Notes: generated from the sequence alone by a model not told the origin. Positions 1 through 6,428 are shown, counted from the stretch's first letter. The stretch: DNA of 7,881 nt from Candidatus Aegiribacteria sp. (GCA_030634715.1 DAOWAG010000045.1:1-7881), one strand, 5' to 3'. Numbers and translations: made by a program.

Positions 1-1
1 A

Positions 2-220
2 GTAAATATCTACAGGGAAATTACAGGTGATGAACCTGTTATTGAAACAATTCATGCCGGTCTCGAATGCGGAATTATCGGTGACAGCATTCCCGGACTG
101 GATATGATTTCCATGGGACCGGATATAAGAGATGTTCATATTCCAGGAGAGAAAGTCAGTATTTCATCTCTTCAGCGGTTCTGGATATTTTTCAAATCCG
201 TACTGGAATTTCTTGATTGA
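2..220 (+). CDS. pepD: Aminoacyl-histidine dipeptidase (PepD, M20 family), C-terminal end only
   Basis: The frame is open from the left edge and ends in TGA, giving 72 residues of the C-terminus. The segment HAGLECG, then LDMISMGP, then an RDVHIPGE motif and a final SLQRFW helix match the end of the PepD/aminoacyl-histidine dipeptidase subfamily of M20 metallopeptidases. The His of HAGLECG and the one in DVHIPGE fall at positions conserved in the family. Known role: a cytoplasmic zinc dipeptidase cleaving Xaa-His and related dipeptides. The catalytic core and lid domain lie outside the window, so activity cannot be judged. The next gene starts 11 bases downstream on the same strand, so the two are probably co-transcribed. 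Confidence 0.9.
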   Translation, partial: VNIYREITGDEPVIETIHAGLECGIIGDSIPGLDMISMGPDIRDVHIPGEKVSISSLQRFWIFFKSVLEFLD

Positions 221-226
221 GGGGAA
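219..226 (+). promoter_or_regulatory. Ribosome binding site of the DUF4954-like gene
   Basis: GAGGGGAA overlaps the pepD stop codon and sits about 6 bases before the ATG at 232. It supports that start and suggests translational coupling with pepD. Confidence 0.6.
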
Positions 227-231
227 AGTAA

Positions 232-1983
232 ATGTCTTTGTCTGTTGAAATCAGAGACAGGTTGCCGGAGTTATTTGAACTTGCTTCAGATGAACTGTTT
301 CGACCTGATACAATTCAGAGAACCTGGATTCCGCTGACCGGTCTACAGGTGAATCTGCTCGAGAAGAATGGTAACTGGAGCAGTGACTGGTCAAAGGTTC
401 GCATCTCTCCTGAAACTGAACTCATTTCCATTTTTGGTTGTCGATTTGAGGGAAATGTAAGGCTTGCAGTGCTTTCACTTAACGATAAAGATAGCATACT
501 GAATCCGGAACTTCGCGATTCCATGCTTCAGGATGTGGAGATTCACTCCGGATGCCGGATCGTATCAGTTCATCTGCTTCGAAATGTTCGGATACTTGAA
601 GGAGTGAGAATAGAGAACTGCGGACGAATAACTTACAATCCGGATTCAATGTCTGGTCTCGGTGTCGAACTCGAGCTGGGAGTTGAAACGGGAGAACGGA
701 ATGTACGCTCATTCCCATTCCTTGATCCAGATCTTTCGCGGGAGCTTTCCGGCGGAGACAAACAAATGGAAAATCTTGCAGAATATCATTTATATCTTGA
801 TAAGTTTCTTAAAAAACAGAGATCAAGAATGGTTGGCATCATTGAAAGCGGAAGCAGAATACTTGACACTCCTGTTGTGGAGGATTGTTTTGTAGGTGCG
901 AATGTGTCAATAACGAATGCATGCGCTGTAAGAAACACCACTCTTCTAGGTGGAGAGAATGACGCGTCTACTGTTTCGGATGGAGCGCTTGTCCGAGATT
1001 CAATTCTCAAATGGAATTCAGTTGTTGATTCCATGGCAATCGTGGAGCGATCCATTGTAGGAGAAGCTTCAACAGTGGAAAAACACGGCAAACTCACCGC
1101 ATCATACCTCGGTCCCAACTCGGTTCTCGCTGGAGGCGAGATCTCTTCTACTCTCGCCGGGCCTTTTACAGCAGCGCATCACCAGTCTCTTCTGATCGCT
1201 GCGAGATGGCCTGAGGGGAAAGGTAATATAGGATACGGGGCGAATGTTGGAAGCAATCACACTTCAAGGCTTCCAGATCAGGAGATCAGACCGGGAGAGG
1301 GCATGTTCTTCGGACTAAGCTGCTCTGTCAAGTTCCCTGCAGACTTCTCAAGAGCGCCTTTCAGTATAATCGCCACCGGAATTACAACTCTGCCACAGAG
1401 AGTGGAGTTCCCATTCTCCCTTATATGCAAGCCTTTCATGAGAGATAATGGGATTCCACCCGCATTCAATCAGATAATCCCGGCATGGGTTCTTTCCGAG
1501 AATCTATTTGCTGTGTACCGCAATGAGGAAAAGTACTCATTGAGAAACCGGGCAAAACACTGGACTGGAAATACCGATGTTTTCCGCCCTGATATCATCG
1601 ACATGATGATTGATGCTGAGGAAAGACTGTCCGGAATAAACGGTGGAGAGTTATACACTGAAAAGGATATCCCGGGTCTTGGCAAGAATTTCCTGACCGA
1701 GGAACACAGAAAGAAAGCACTGGAGACCTATAGATTCCATATACTGTATTATGCCCTCAGCGGACTGCGGAAAGAATCTGATTCCGATTTAATTCCCGTT
1801 TTCACGAGAAATATTCTGGAACGGGAGTTTCCCGAAAAAACAATGGACGAAATGCTTGTTGTTCTCGCTCATATGCAGGATAAAGTGAATGAAGCTATCC
1901 GGACCAGCAGTGAGAAGGACCTCTTGAGGGGAAGCCGGATAATCGATGATTACGCTGCTGTTCGAAAGCAATCAGGACGTTAG
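232..1983 (+). CDS. DUF4954-like left-handed beta-helix protein, function unknown
   Basis: This 583-residue cytoplasmic protein has no signal peptide or membrane segment. It resembles the DUF4954 family, best known from Bacteroidetes. The matches I can see are an N-terminal W/W-rich region (near 49-53), a GLGVELELGVETGERNV segment (142-158) corresponding to the family's 'FGNGVEV.vLNETGGRE' motif, irregular hexapeptide-like turns (about 205-310) typical of left-handed beta-helices, and a strong signature GPFTAAHHQSLLIA (310-323) followed by GANVGSNHTSRLPDQ (336-350). Residues 450-580 are helical in character. The hexapeptide core recalls sugar-nucleotide transferases or acetyltransferases, but no activity is established for the family and I infer none. 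It follows pepD by 11 bases. Its end lies 18 bases from the convergent gene, with no evident terminator between them. The family name is recalled from motifs, not searched. Confidence 0.75.
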   Translation: MSLSVEIRDRLPELFELASDELFRPDTIQRTWIPLTGLQVNLLEKNGNWSSDWSKVRISPETELISIFGCRFEGNVRLAVLSLNDKDSILNPELRDSMLQDVEIHSGCRIVSVHLLRNVRILEGVRIENCGRITYNPDSMSGLGVELELGVETGERNVRSFPFLDPDLSRELSGGDKQMENLAEYHLYLDKFLKKQRSRMVGIIESGSRILDTPVVEDCFVGANVSITNACAVRNTTLLGGENDASTVSDGALVRDSILKWNSVVDSMAIVERSIVGEASTVEKHGKLTASYLGPNSVLAGGEISSTLAGPFTAAHHQSLLIAARWPEGKGNIGYGANVGSNHTSRLPDQEIRPGEGMFFGLSCSVKFPADFSRAPFSIIATGITTLPQRVEFPFSLICKPFMRDNGIPPAFNQIIPAWVLSENLFAVYRNEEKYSLRNRAKHWTGNTDVFRPDIIDMMIDAEERLSGINGGELYTEKDIPGLGKNFLTEEHRKKALETYRFHILYYALSGLRKESDSDLIPVFTRNILEREFPEKTMDEMLVVLAHMQDKVNEAIRTSSEKDLLRGSRIIDDYAAVRKQSGR

Positions 1984-2001
1984 CCATTACCTCAATCAGT
2001 T

Positions 2002-3297
2002 TTACCTGGCGATTACCATTGAGACCGTTCTCCGCAGTTGCCCTGAGATGAACTGGCTGACGTAGAGACCGTTTGGAAGGCGTTCACCGCTGGAGGATGT
2101 TCCGTCAAACTGAATAAGCGATTGAACTCCTGCTTCCGCAATGAAATCGTATTCACGGATGAGGTGACCTGCCAGATCGTAGATACTCCATGTCGCTGAT
2201 GCAGTTGTCTCTGGTGTGAAGCAGAGGGTGTGTCTGCCTGAGATTGCAGAGCCATAGATGTACAGCTCATCCGATCCTGACGGGACTGGCGATTCAGGTT
2301 CATGAACAGACGTGATGTCCCTGTAGAATATCTTCAGAGTTCCATCCTTGTATCCAACAACCATATCAAGAAATCCGTCTCCATTCATATCCGCGCAGAA
2401 GGGTTTCAGGTGATAGCTTGGATCGCTGATGACGCTCCCGTTGCATTTGAGAGTATCAGGCTGACCGAATTCCGGGATGGCCGCCGTACCGATGTTCTCG
2501 TAGTAGAAGATCTTGCCGCTCATCGGGCTCCAGGTGTTGAACCCTATCACAAGGTCATTCTTCCCATCGCTGTTCATATCCTGTACCTGCCCCCAGTTCC
2601 TGACCAGTTCGATTGGTGAGCCGGAAGCCAGGATATTCTCACATGAGCTGAATACAGGTGTTGTGTCCCCTCCGTCGTTCCGGTAGAGGACCACCGATCC
2701 CCATGTGGCATCATCCGGGCGGAAGACAGCCAGGTCCAGGTCCCCGTCCGCATCCCAGTCTGCGACTGCAGGACCGGAATTGACACCGATGTCAATCGGT
2801 ACACCGCCGCAGGTCACGTTCGGTTCGGTAGTGAGTTCACCTGACGGAAGGCGCCTGAAGTAGCTGATGTAGCCGTCACGCTCACCGAGAAGGAGATCAA
2901 ACAAACCATCCTGATCCCAATCCACGACCTGTGGATTTGCGGCGCCAAGACATCAACCGTATGAGAGGTTGATATCCGTTCCGTCGGACTGCATGTAGGT
3001 GAAGTAAGTGTATACCGGGGAATCGTTCGTGTTACTGTTGACATATAGCCTGATCCTGCCATCGTCCGGAATTCCCCATTGTCCGACGATCAGATCGTTG
3101 AGACCATCGCCGTCCCAGTCCGCTATGCATGGAGAGGCACAGGTGCCTACATCGATTCTCTCTCCCGCGCAGTAGATATCCTGCGGGGAGGTGAAGGAGG
3201 GAGGGTCCGAAGAGGCTATTCCGACCAACGAGAGAACCAGGATGAGTAAGGTTAATGCAAAAACCGAGTGTGCTGGTTTTGAGATGCTCGAGATCAT
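2002..3297 (-). CDS. Secreted FG-GAP/VCBS beta-propeller protein with in-frame TGA at codon 115; candidate selenoprotein or interrupted gene
   Basis: The frame runs 431 residues from ATG at 3297 to TAA at 2002, broken only by TGA at 2953-2955. Residues 1-28 form a signal peptide (hydrophobic 12-27, cleavage near GIA-SS). Five FG-GAP/VCBS-type repeats carry Ca-binding DxDxDG-like loops: D60-W-D-G-D-G, D126-W-D-Q-D-G, D180-W-D-A-D-G, D240-M-N-S-D-G and D303-M-N-G-D-G. Residues about 344-431 resemble a FlgD-Ig/type IX-like C-terminal domain (IYDLAGHLIRE; FDGTSSSGERLPNGLY). The product is therefore probably exported and surface-bound. The TGA lies between SYG and CLGAANPQVVDWDQDG. The second repeat continues in the same frame with no shift. 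The downstream part has no SD for the GTG at 2925, so two separate genes are unlikely. Explanations are selenocysteine insertion (see the hairpin at 2919-2937), a recent nonsense mutation (for example GGA, CGA, TGG or TGC to TGA) or a sequencing error. Cysteines at 43, 53, 57 and 116 surround the site. Confidence 0.8.
2919..2937 (-). promoter_or_regulatory. SECIS-like hairpin 3' of the in-frame TGA
   Basis: Read on the minus strand, AATCCAC, loop AGGTC, then GTGGATT form a perfect 7-bp stem with a 5-base loop. The loop begins 22 bases after the TGA at 2955-2953. Known: bacterial SECIS elements lie inside the coding region just after the UGA, and the E. coli fdhF element has an AGGUCU loop with essential G and U, 17 bases after its UGA. 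The arrangement here is similar in loop sequence and distance. I see no counterpart of the bulged U of fdhF. The bases also encode NPQVVDW, a family-conserved stretch, so the fold could be coincidental. Confidence 0.45.
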
Positions 3298-3299
3298 GG

Positions 3300-3308
3300 A
3301 TCCTCCTA
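3300..3308 (-). promoter_or_regulatory. Ribosome binding site of the FG-GAP gene
   Basis: Minus-strand TTAGGAGGA lies 4-5 bases before the ATG at 3297. It is a near-perfect Shine-Dalgarno sequence and fixes the start that yields a normal signal peptide. Confidence 0.75.
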
Positions 3309-3332
3309 AGGGTGTTAATAAGCATTGTCTGA

Positions 3333-3361
3333 ATTTTAGACCAGTCGTCTAGTGAAGTCAA
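3333..3361 (-). promoter_or_regulatory. Sigma70-type promoter for the FG-GAP gene
   Basis: Minus-strand TTGACT (3361-3356), a 17-base spacer, then TAAAAT (3338-3333). Each box differs from consensus at one position. The start of transcription should fall near 3326, giving a leader of about 30 bases before the ATG at 3297. A promoter this good argues that the gene is live rather than a decayed remnant. Confidence 0.6.
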
Positions 3362-3479
3362 GCCCTCAGCGAGAATCTCCGGTGATTCTGTTAAGTTACA
3401 TTGAGAAGTTTATATTGCATATGGTTCCGAATTCGGTCAGGTCAAACAAGATATATTTTCGGCAACAAGATTTATTGAA

Positions 3480-3971
3480 CTATTTCAAAGCTGCCAGTTC
3501 CTGGTTCAATATACCTATATGACCCATTTCCTCTTCGATAATTGTGTCCACTATATCCTTTCCCATACGTGCCGGTACAAGCGCCCTCAAGCCGAGAAAA
3601 TAGGTCATGGCTTCTTTTTCCAGAGCGATAGCTGCTTTCAGGATATCTTCAGGGTTTTCTTTATTACCGAGTTTTTCGAAGGGATCTGTTTTCAGGTTGA
3701 AGACATGGCCATCGGCCATTGCTTGCAGATACAGCGCATCCTTGTTTTCAGGGTCCCAAACCGTGTGCTGGCGCTCCCGCTCGGAAAGTCCATTTTTTAT
3801 AGTGGCGAAGCTTACTTCGTGGCGTGCCTCCCACTCAGCTAACTCCAGCAGTCTGCTGCGCGTGTCTGGATTCTTAATGCTATCTGCGGCTTTACGGTAA
3901 AATTCAGCACCATTGCGTTCAATTTCCTCTGCTACTTCGAATATTTCCCATGCATTAAAAATAATACTCAT
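3480..3971 (-). CDS. Rubrerythrin-like diiron ferritin-fold protein (COG1633 type)
   Basis: This four-helix-bundle protein has diiron ligand motifs in order (numbered from the first of three Met codons): E20 in EEIERNGAEFY, E50-A-R-H53, E120 in ALEKEAMTYF, and E150-M-G-H153. These two ExxH pairs and two lone Glu residues are the ligand set of the rubrerythrin/COG1633 group. No CxxC pairs are present, so it lacks the rubredoxin domain of classical rubrerythrin. Family role: non-haem diiron chemistry, often peroxide reduction or iron handling in anaerobes; the exact substrate is not visible here. Three consecutive ATG codons begin at 3977, 3974 and 3971. The SD GGAG (3979-3982) is 1 base from the first but 7 from the third, so I chose 3971 (163 residues). 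It is transcribed from its own promoter at 4106-4135. Confidence 0.85.
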   Translation of the reverse strand: MSIIFNAWEIFEVAEEIERNGAEFYRKAADSIKNPDTRSRLLELAEWEARHEVSFATIKNGLSERERQHTVWDPENKDALYLQAMADGHVFNLKTDPFEKLGNKENPEDILKAAIALEKEAMTYFLGLRALVPARMGKDIVDTIIEEEMGHIGILNQELAALK

Positions 3972-3977
3972 CATCAT

Positions 3978-3985
3978 TCTCCTTC
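3978..3985 (-). promoter_or_regulatory. Ribosome binding site that decides among three ATG codons
   Basis: Minus-strand GAAGGAGA. Its GGAG core is 1, 4 and 7 bases from the ATG codons at 3977, 3974 and 3971, favouring the last. Confidence 0.6.
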
Positions 3986-4070
3986 AATTGCAGGTAATAC
4001 ATAAATATGTAGAGCGAATAGAAAACAGGAATTTCCATCATCTGCAATACTGCCTTGAAGGATACTCCAA

Positions 4071-4103
4071 CATATCCTACTAAACATATATCCTTTACTA
4101 AAA
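4071..4103. repeat. Imperfect tandem direct repeat in the ferritin-like gene leader
   Basis: CATATCCTACTAAA (4071-4084) is followed directly by CATATATCCTTTACTAAA (from 4085). The copies share CATAT, ATCCT and ACTAAA and differ by small insertions. They lie just downstream of the predicted transcription start of the ferritin-like gene, where an operator would be expected. That role is inference. Confidence 0.4.
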
Positions 4104-4105
4104 TG

Positions 4106-4135
4106 ATAATACCGAGGTCAGTCCAATCATGTCAA
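4106..4135 (-). promoter_or_regulatory. Strong sigma70-type promoter for the ferritin-like gene
   Basis: Minus-strand TTGACA (4135-4130, perfect), an 18-base spacer, then TATTAT (4111-4106, 5 of 6). Transcription should start near 4099 and give a leader of about 125 bases. A plus-strand TGATAAT, a perfect Fur/PerR-type half-site, overlaps the -10 box at 4104-4110, but I see no matching second half. Confidence 0.65.
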
Positions 4136-4184
4136 GCATATGAAGGGCTGATCAACTCACAGGTCGGTATACAGCGTTTGGTCT

Positions 4185-4213
4185 TTGACGGAAGTATATT
4201 TCAACAGTATTGT
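4185..4213 (+). promoter_or_regulatory. Possible promoter for the thiE-thi4 operon
   Basis: TTGACG (4185-4190), a 17-base spacer, TATTGT (4208-4213). The -35 box is good and the -10 box has two mismatches. It is about 90 bases before thiE and points towards it. Confidence 0.4.
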
Positions 4214-4251
4214 TTTGCCTTGTAGAAAATTACAGCTGGATAGGTGATTAT

Positions 4252-4308
4252 TTGAGCATTCCAAGACCATCAGAGCAGGGGCGAAGGCTGAAGTACTGGC
4301 ATGAATAG
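4252..4308 (+). CDS. Candidate 18-codon leader ORF overlapping thiE
   Basis: TTG at 4252 is preceded by AGGTGAT (4242-4248), a good Shine-Dalgarno match 3 bases away. The frame reads MSIPRPSEQGRRLKYWHE and stops at TAG 4306-4308, overlapping the thiE ATG at 4301 by 8 bases in a different frame. thiE itself has only a weak SD, so ribosomes terminating here could reinitiate at thiE. It is too short for any homology argument. It may equally be chance. Confidence 0.3.
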   Translation: MSIPRPSEQGRRLKYWHE

Positions 4309-4921
4309 GGAGCGTCTCACTCTTTATCTAGTAACCGACCCGGTTCTATGCGGAGAGCGTGGTGTTGAAGAAACGTCAAGACAGGCGCTGGCAGCGGGAG
4401 TAGGAACTCTACAACTGCGGGATAAGACGGCTTCAACAAGGGAACTTGTTGAAATGGCATTTTCTCTCAAGCATCTCTGCAGAGAGTACAATTCCCTTTT
4501 CCTTATCAACGACAGGGTAGACGTGGCTCTTGCCTGCGATGCAGACGGTGTTCACCTGGGGCAGGATGACATGCCTGCAGCAGTTGCCAGAGAACTTCTC
4601 GGACCTGATGCAGTAATTGGCGTTTCAGCCAGGACGGAACGGGAAGCTCTGAACGCATGGAGGGATGGGGCGGACTATATCGCTGCTAATATGATCTTCT
4701 CCACAACGACCAAGACTGATCTTGGTAAACCTCTTGGACTGGTCGCCATCAGAAAACTGAAAGAAGCCACTCCTCTGCCTCTCGTGGCTATAGGCGGGAT
4801 CAATTCGGCCAATGTGGACATTGTCAGGAATGCCGGAGTGGACGGGATCGCTGTTGTATCCGCCATAATGGCTGCAGAAGATGTGGGCAGAGCGGTTCGG
4901 GAACTCCTTCCAGAAGAGTAG
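4301..4921 (+). CDS. thiE: Thiamine-phosphate synthase ThiE
   Basis: Couples HMP pyrophosphate with the thiazole phosphate to give thiamin monophosphate in the cytoplasm. At 206 residues it is a complete TIM-barrel of usual length. Visible motifs: LVTD (10-13), LQLRDK (37-42, pyrophosphate-binding), LINDRVDVA (68-76) with the Mg-ligand Asp, DGVHLGQDD (82-90), IGVSART (106-112), NMIFSTTTKTDLGKPLG (130-146, the flexible loop) and VAIGGIN (162-168) near the phosphate site. The loop reads FSTTTKTD where many bacteria have FPTxTK, a modest change. The ATG at 4301 is the only possible start after an in-frame TGA at 4289. Its own SD is poor (see the leader ORF). thi4 follows after 70 bases on the same strand, forming a thiamin operon. 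Confidence 0.93.
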   Translation: MNRERLTLYLVTDPVLCGERGVEETSRQALAAGVGTLQLRDKTASTRELVEMAFSLKHLCREYNSLFLINDRVDVALACDADGVHLGQDDMPAAVARELLGPDAVIGVSARTEREALNAWRDGADYIAANMIFSTTTKTDLGKPLGLVAIRKLKEATPLPLVAIGGINSANVDIVRNAGVDGIAVVSAIMAAEDVGRAVRELLPEE

Positions 4922-4981
4922 ACCGGTTCATCGCATTCAGGAGACAGTAGACAGCAGATTTAATAAGTAATCGGAACAGAC

Positions 4982-4987
4982 AGGGAG
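4982..4987 (+). promoter_or_regulatory. Ribosome binding site of thi4
   Basis: AGGGAG ends 4 bases before the ATG at 4992 and supports that start. Confidence 0.6.
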
Positions 4988-4991
4988 TGTC

Positions 4992-5789
4992 ATGGTAAAA
5001 CTTAGCGAAGTAGAGATAAGCAGGGCGATTGTTGATACATTCTTCAGGGATCTGCTGGACAATCTTGAAGTTGATGTTGCGGTGGCTGGAGGAGGACCTG
5101 CAGGGCTTATTGCTGCCCGTGAACTGGCTCTGATGGGGTACAAGGTTGCGGTATTTGATAGAAAACTTTCCCCTGGAGGCGGTATGTGGGGAGGTGGAAT
5201 GGGTTACAATGTTATTGTGGTTCAGGAGGAGGGAAGGAAGATCCTCGAGGAGCTGGGAGTCGCTATAAGTGAGTATTCCCCAGGCTATTTCGTAGCCGGT
5301 TCTGTCGAGTCTATTTCCACTCTGATCTCTGCAGCTTGCAGGGCCGGTGTTTCCATTTACAACCTTTTCTCCGTGGAGGATGTAATAGTGAATGAAGATC
5401 GAATATGCGGAGTAGTTGTTCAGAGCACACTAATAAAGATCGCAGATCTCCATGTTGATCCCATCTGCATATCAGCGAAGTATGTAGTCGAAGCAACAGG
5501 CCACCCCCTTGAAGTGCTTCGAAAAGTGGTAGAGAAAACGGATCTGGTGCTCAACACTCCATCCGGTGGGATTGAGGGGGAGCGGTCCATGAACGCTGAT
5601 ATGGGAGAGAGGGCTCTTGCGGAAAACACGCTTGAAATCGTCGATGGCCTGTTCGTAACCGGTATGGCAGCAAACGCTGCAATGGGATCTCATAGAATGG
5701 GTGCTGTTTTCGGAGGCATGCTACTTTCGGGCAGACTAGCTGCGGAAAGGATTCATCGGAAACTGAGCGATTCCTCTGGGGATAGTTAG
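4992..5789 (+). CDS. thi4: Sulfide-dependent ADP-thiazole synthase, Thi4 family
   Basis: Makes the adenylated thiazole precursor of thiamin from NAD, glycine and a sulfur source. At 265 residues it has the prokaryotic/archaeal length. Visible: dinucleotide-binding GGGPAG (33-38), the VFDRKLSPGGGMWGGGM region (54-70), VEATGH (166-171), and the C-terminal MAANAAMGSHRMGAVFGGML FAD/NAD-binding segment. In yeast THI4 a Cys donates its own sulfur and the enzyme is single-turnover. Here the equivalent loop reads ADLHVDP with H154, as in methanogen Thi4 enzymes, so it should be a catalytic, iron- and sulfide-using enzyme suited to anoxic, sulfidic settings. Just before the loop it reads QSTLI where methanogen enzymes typically have NWTAV, and it has RMGAVFG for the usual RMGPIFG. 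These look like divergence, not damage. Paired with thiE; no thiC or thiD is in the window. Confidence 0.93.
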   Translation: MVKLSEVEISRAIVDTFFRDLLDNLEVDVAVAGGGPAGLIAARELALMGYKVAVFDRKLSPGGGMWGGGMGYNVIVVQEEGRKILEELGVAISEYSPGYFVAGSVESISTLISAACRAGVSIYNLFSVEDVIVNEDRICGVVVQSTLIKIADLHVDPICISAKYVVEATGHPLEVLRKVVEKTDLVLNTPSGGIEGERSMNADMGERALAENTLEIVDGLFVTGMAANAAMGSHRMGAVFGGMLLSGRLAAERIHRKLSDSSGDS

Positions 5790-5807
5790 AACTTTATTCG
5801 TTCTGGC

Positions 5808-6428
5808 TCAAATCTTCGCGATCGGCTGTCGGAGCACTGTCTTGAGCTTTTCTGGTGCTATTTTACGAGGGTCACTTAAATAGATCTCGTGGTGTTTTCC
5901 AGCTTCTTTGTAACCGTTCTCGGGAATGAACTCGGTATGCAGTCTGGTTAATGTCGGACCTTCTGCATCATACGAGCCGATGTGCATAATCTGTACAACA
6001 AGCCCCTCATGGTACGTTTCCAGCCTGAGCCTGGTTAGCGCAGGGGGATTCTTTTTCTTTTCCACCTGCTGGAGCGCCTCCACATACATCTCCCGCGAGA
6101 TCCACTCCGGTTGCATGATCATCATTGTCCAGTCCCATGCACTTTTGTCGAGTTTGATGCTGAATGAGTCCATATCCTGTGCCCACCACAACCCTTCCAA
6201 TGGTGGCACAACATACTCCTGACCCATCTCCTTTTTGCTTTTGAACTTGAGCTTGTAGGCTACAGCGTACAGCGCCTTGATCGCTTCCGAGTACCCCTGT
6301 GCAACGTTGGGGTCGCCGTGACCGTCGATCATCAGAAAACTCATGGGCGGTACGTCCTCCACCACAAAGTCATTGGCTGAAGGAAGATACAGATGCTTCC
6401 ACTCTTTCTTGAAATCAATCCTGGTCAT
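5808..6428 (-). CDS. GyrI-like small-molecule-binding protein (COG4832 type)
   Basis: The 206-residue protein begins MTRIDFKKEWKHLYLPSANDF, the usual N-terminus of the COG4832 GyrI-like group. An upstream ATG at 6512 would add 28 residues inside the kelch gene and lacks family support. Features: FLMIDGHGDPN (31-41), PPLEGLWW (75-82), GSYDAEGPTL (151-160), and a C-terminal HHEIYLSDPRK (179-189) then PEKLKTVLRQP, all characteristic. The fold binds hydrophobic or cationic small molecules (as in AraC/BmrR-type effector domains). Some GyrI-like proteins are reported to hydrolyse cyclopropanoid toxins; whether this one does is unknown. There is no DNA-binding domain, so it is not a regulator by itself. 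It overlaps the upstream kelch gene by 14 bases and uses a GGAAGAAG purine stretch as SD, so translation is probably coupled. It ends 18 bases from convergent thi4. Confidence 0.85.
   Translation of the reverse strand: MTRIDFKKEWKHLYLPSANDFVVEDVPPMSFLMIDGHGDPNVAQGYSEAIKALYAVAYKLKFKSKKEMGQEYVVPPLEGLWWAQDMDSFSIKLDKSAWDWTMMIMQPEWISREMYVEALQQVEKKKNPPALTRLRLETYHEGLVVQIMHIGSYDAEGPTLTRLHTEFIPENGYKEAGKHHEIYLSDPRKIAPEKLKTVLRQPIAKI

Larger units (their letters stand above)
3298..3479. other. Intergenic region between the ferritin-like and FG-GAP genes
   Basis: Both flanking genes run on the minus strand. Besides the promoter and RBS of the FG-GAP gene it holds a 10-bp palindrome CCGAATTCGG (3427-3436) and an imperfect hairpin with AGAATC/GATTCT arms (3372-3389). 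Neither is followed by a T tract on either strand, so I do not call a terminator for the ferritin-like gene. Confidence 0.5.
3986..4300. other. Divergent intergenic region between the ferritin-like gene and thiE
   Basis: About 315 bases without a substantial gene. It holds an outward promoter for each side (4106-4135 minus, 4185-4213 plus), a pair of imperfect direct repeats (4071-4103), a short inverted repeat AGGATA/TATCCT (4059-4078), and an 18-codon candidate leader ORF before thiE (4252-4308). I found no TPP riboswitch core. Confidence 0.6.

Noticed and set aside
1984..2001. Terminator between the convergent DUF4954-like and FG-GAP genes.
   Set aside because: Only 18 bases are available and they hold no stem.
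2002..2925. Separate gene starting at GTG 2925.
   Set aside because: There is no SD before it, the start would fall inside a conserved VVDWDQDG repeat, and the same frame continues upstream through CLGAANPQ to the TGA.
2953..2955. Genome-wide reassignment of TGA to Trp or Gly.
   Set aside because: The pepD and GyrI-like genes end at TGA where their families end, and Trp is encoded by TGG throughout.
3427..3436. 10-bp palindrome CCGAATTCGG as terminator or operator.
   Set aside because: It has no loop or T tract and no repeat elsewhere in the window; a chance palindrome is sufficient.
4272..4316. Resemblance to the 3' part of a TPP riboswitch near the thiE start (CTGA, CTGG, ATAGGGAG in order).
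   Set aside because: The CUGAGA element and the GAACCUGAU core are absent, the P4/P5 pairing cannot be formed, and the match overlaps coding sequence.
5788..5804. Inverted repeat AGAAC-7-GTTCT between thi4 and the GyrI-like gene as a bidirectional terminator.
   Set aside because: The stem is only 5 bp and AT-containing, and no T tract follows on either strand.
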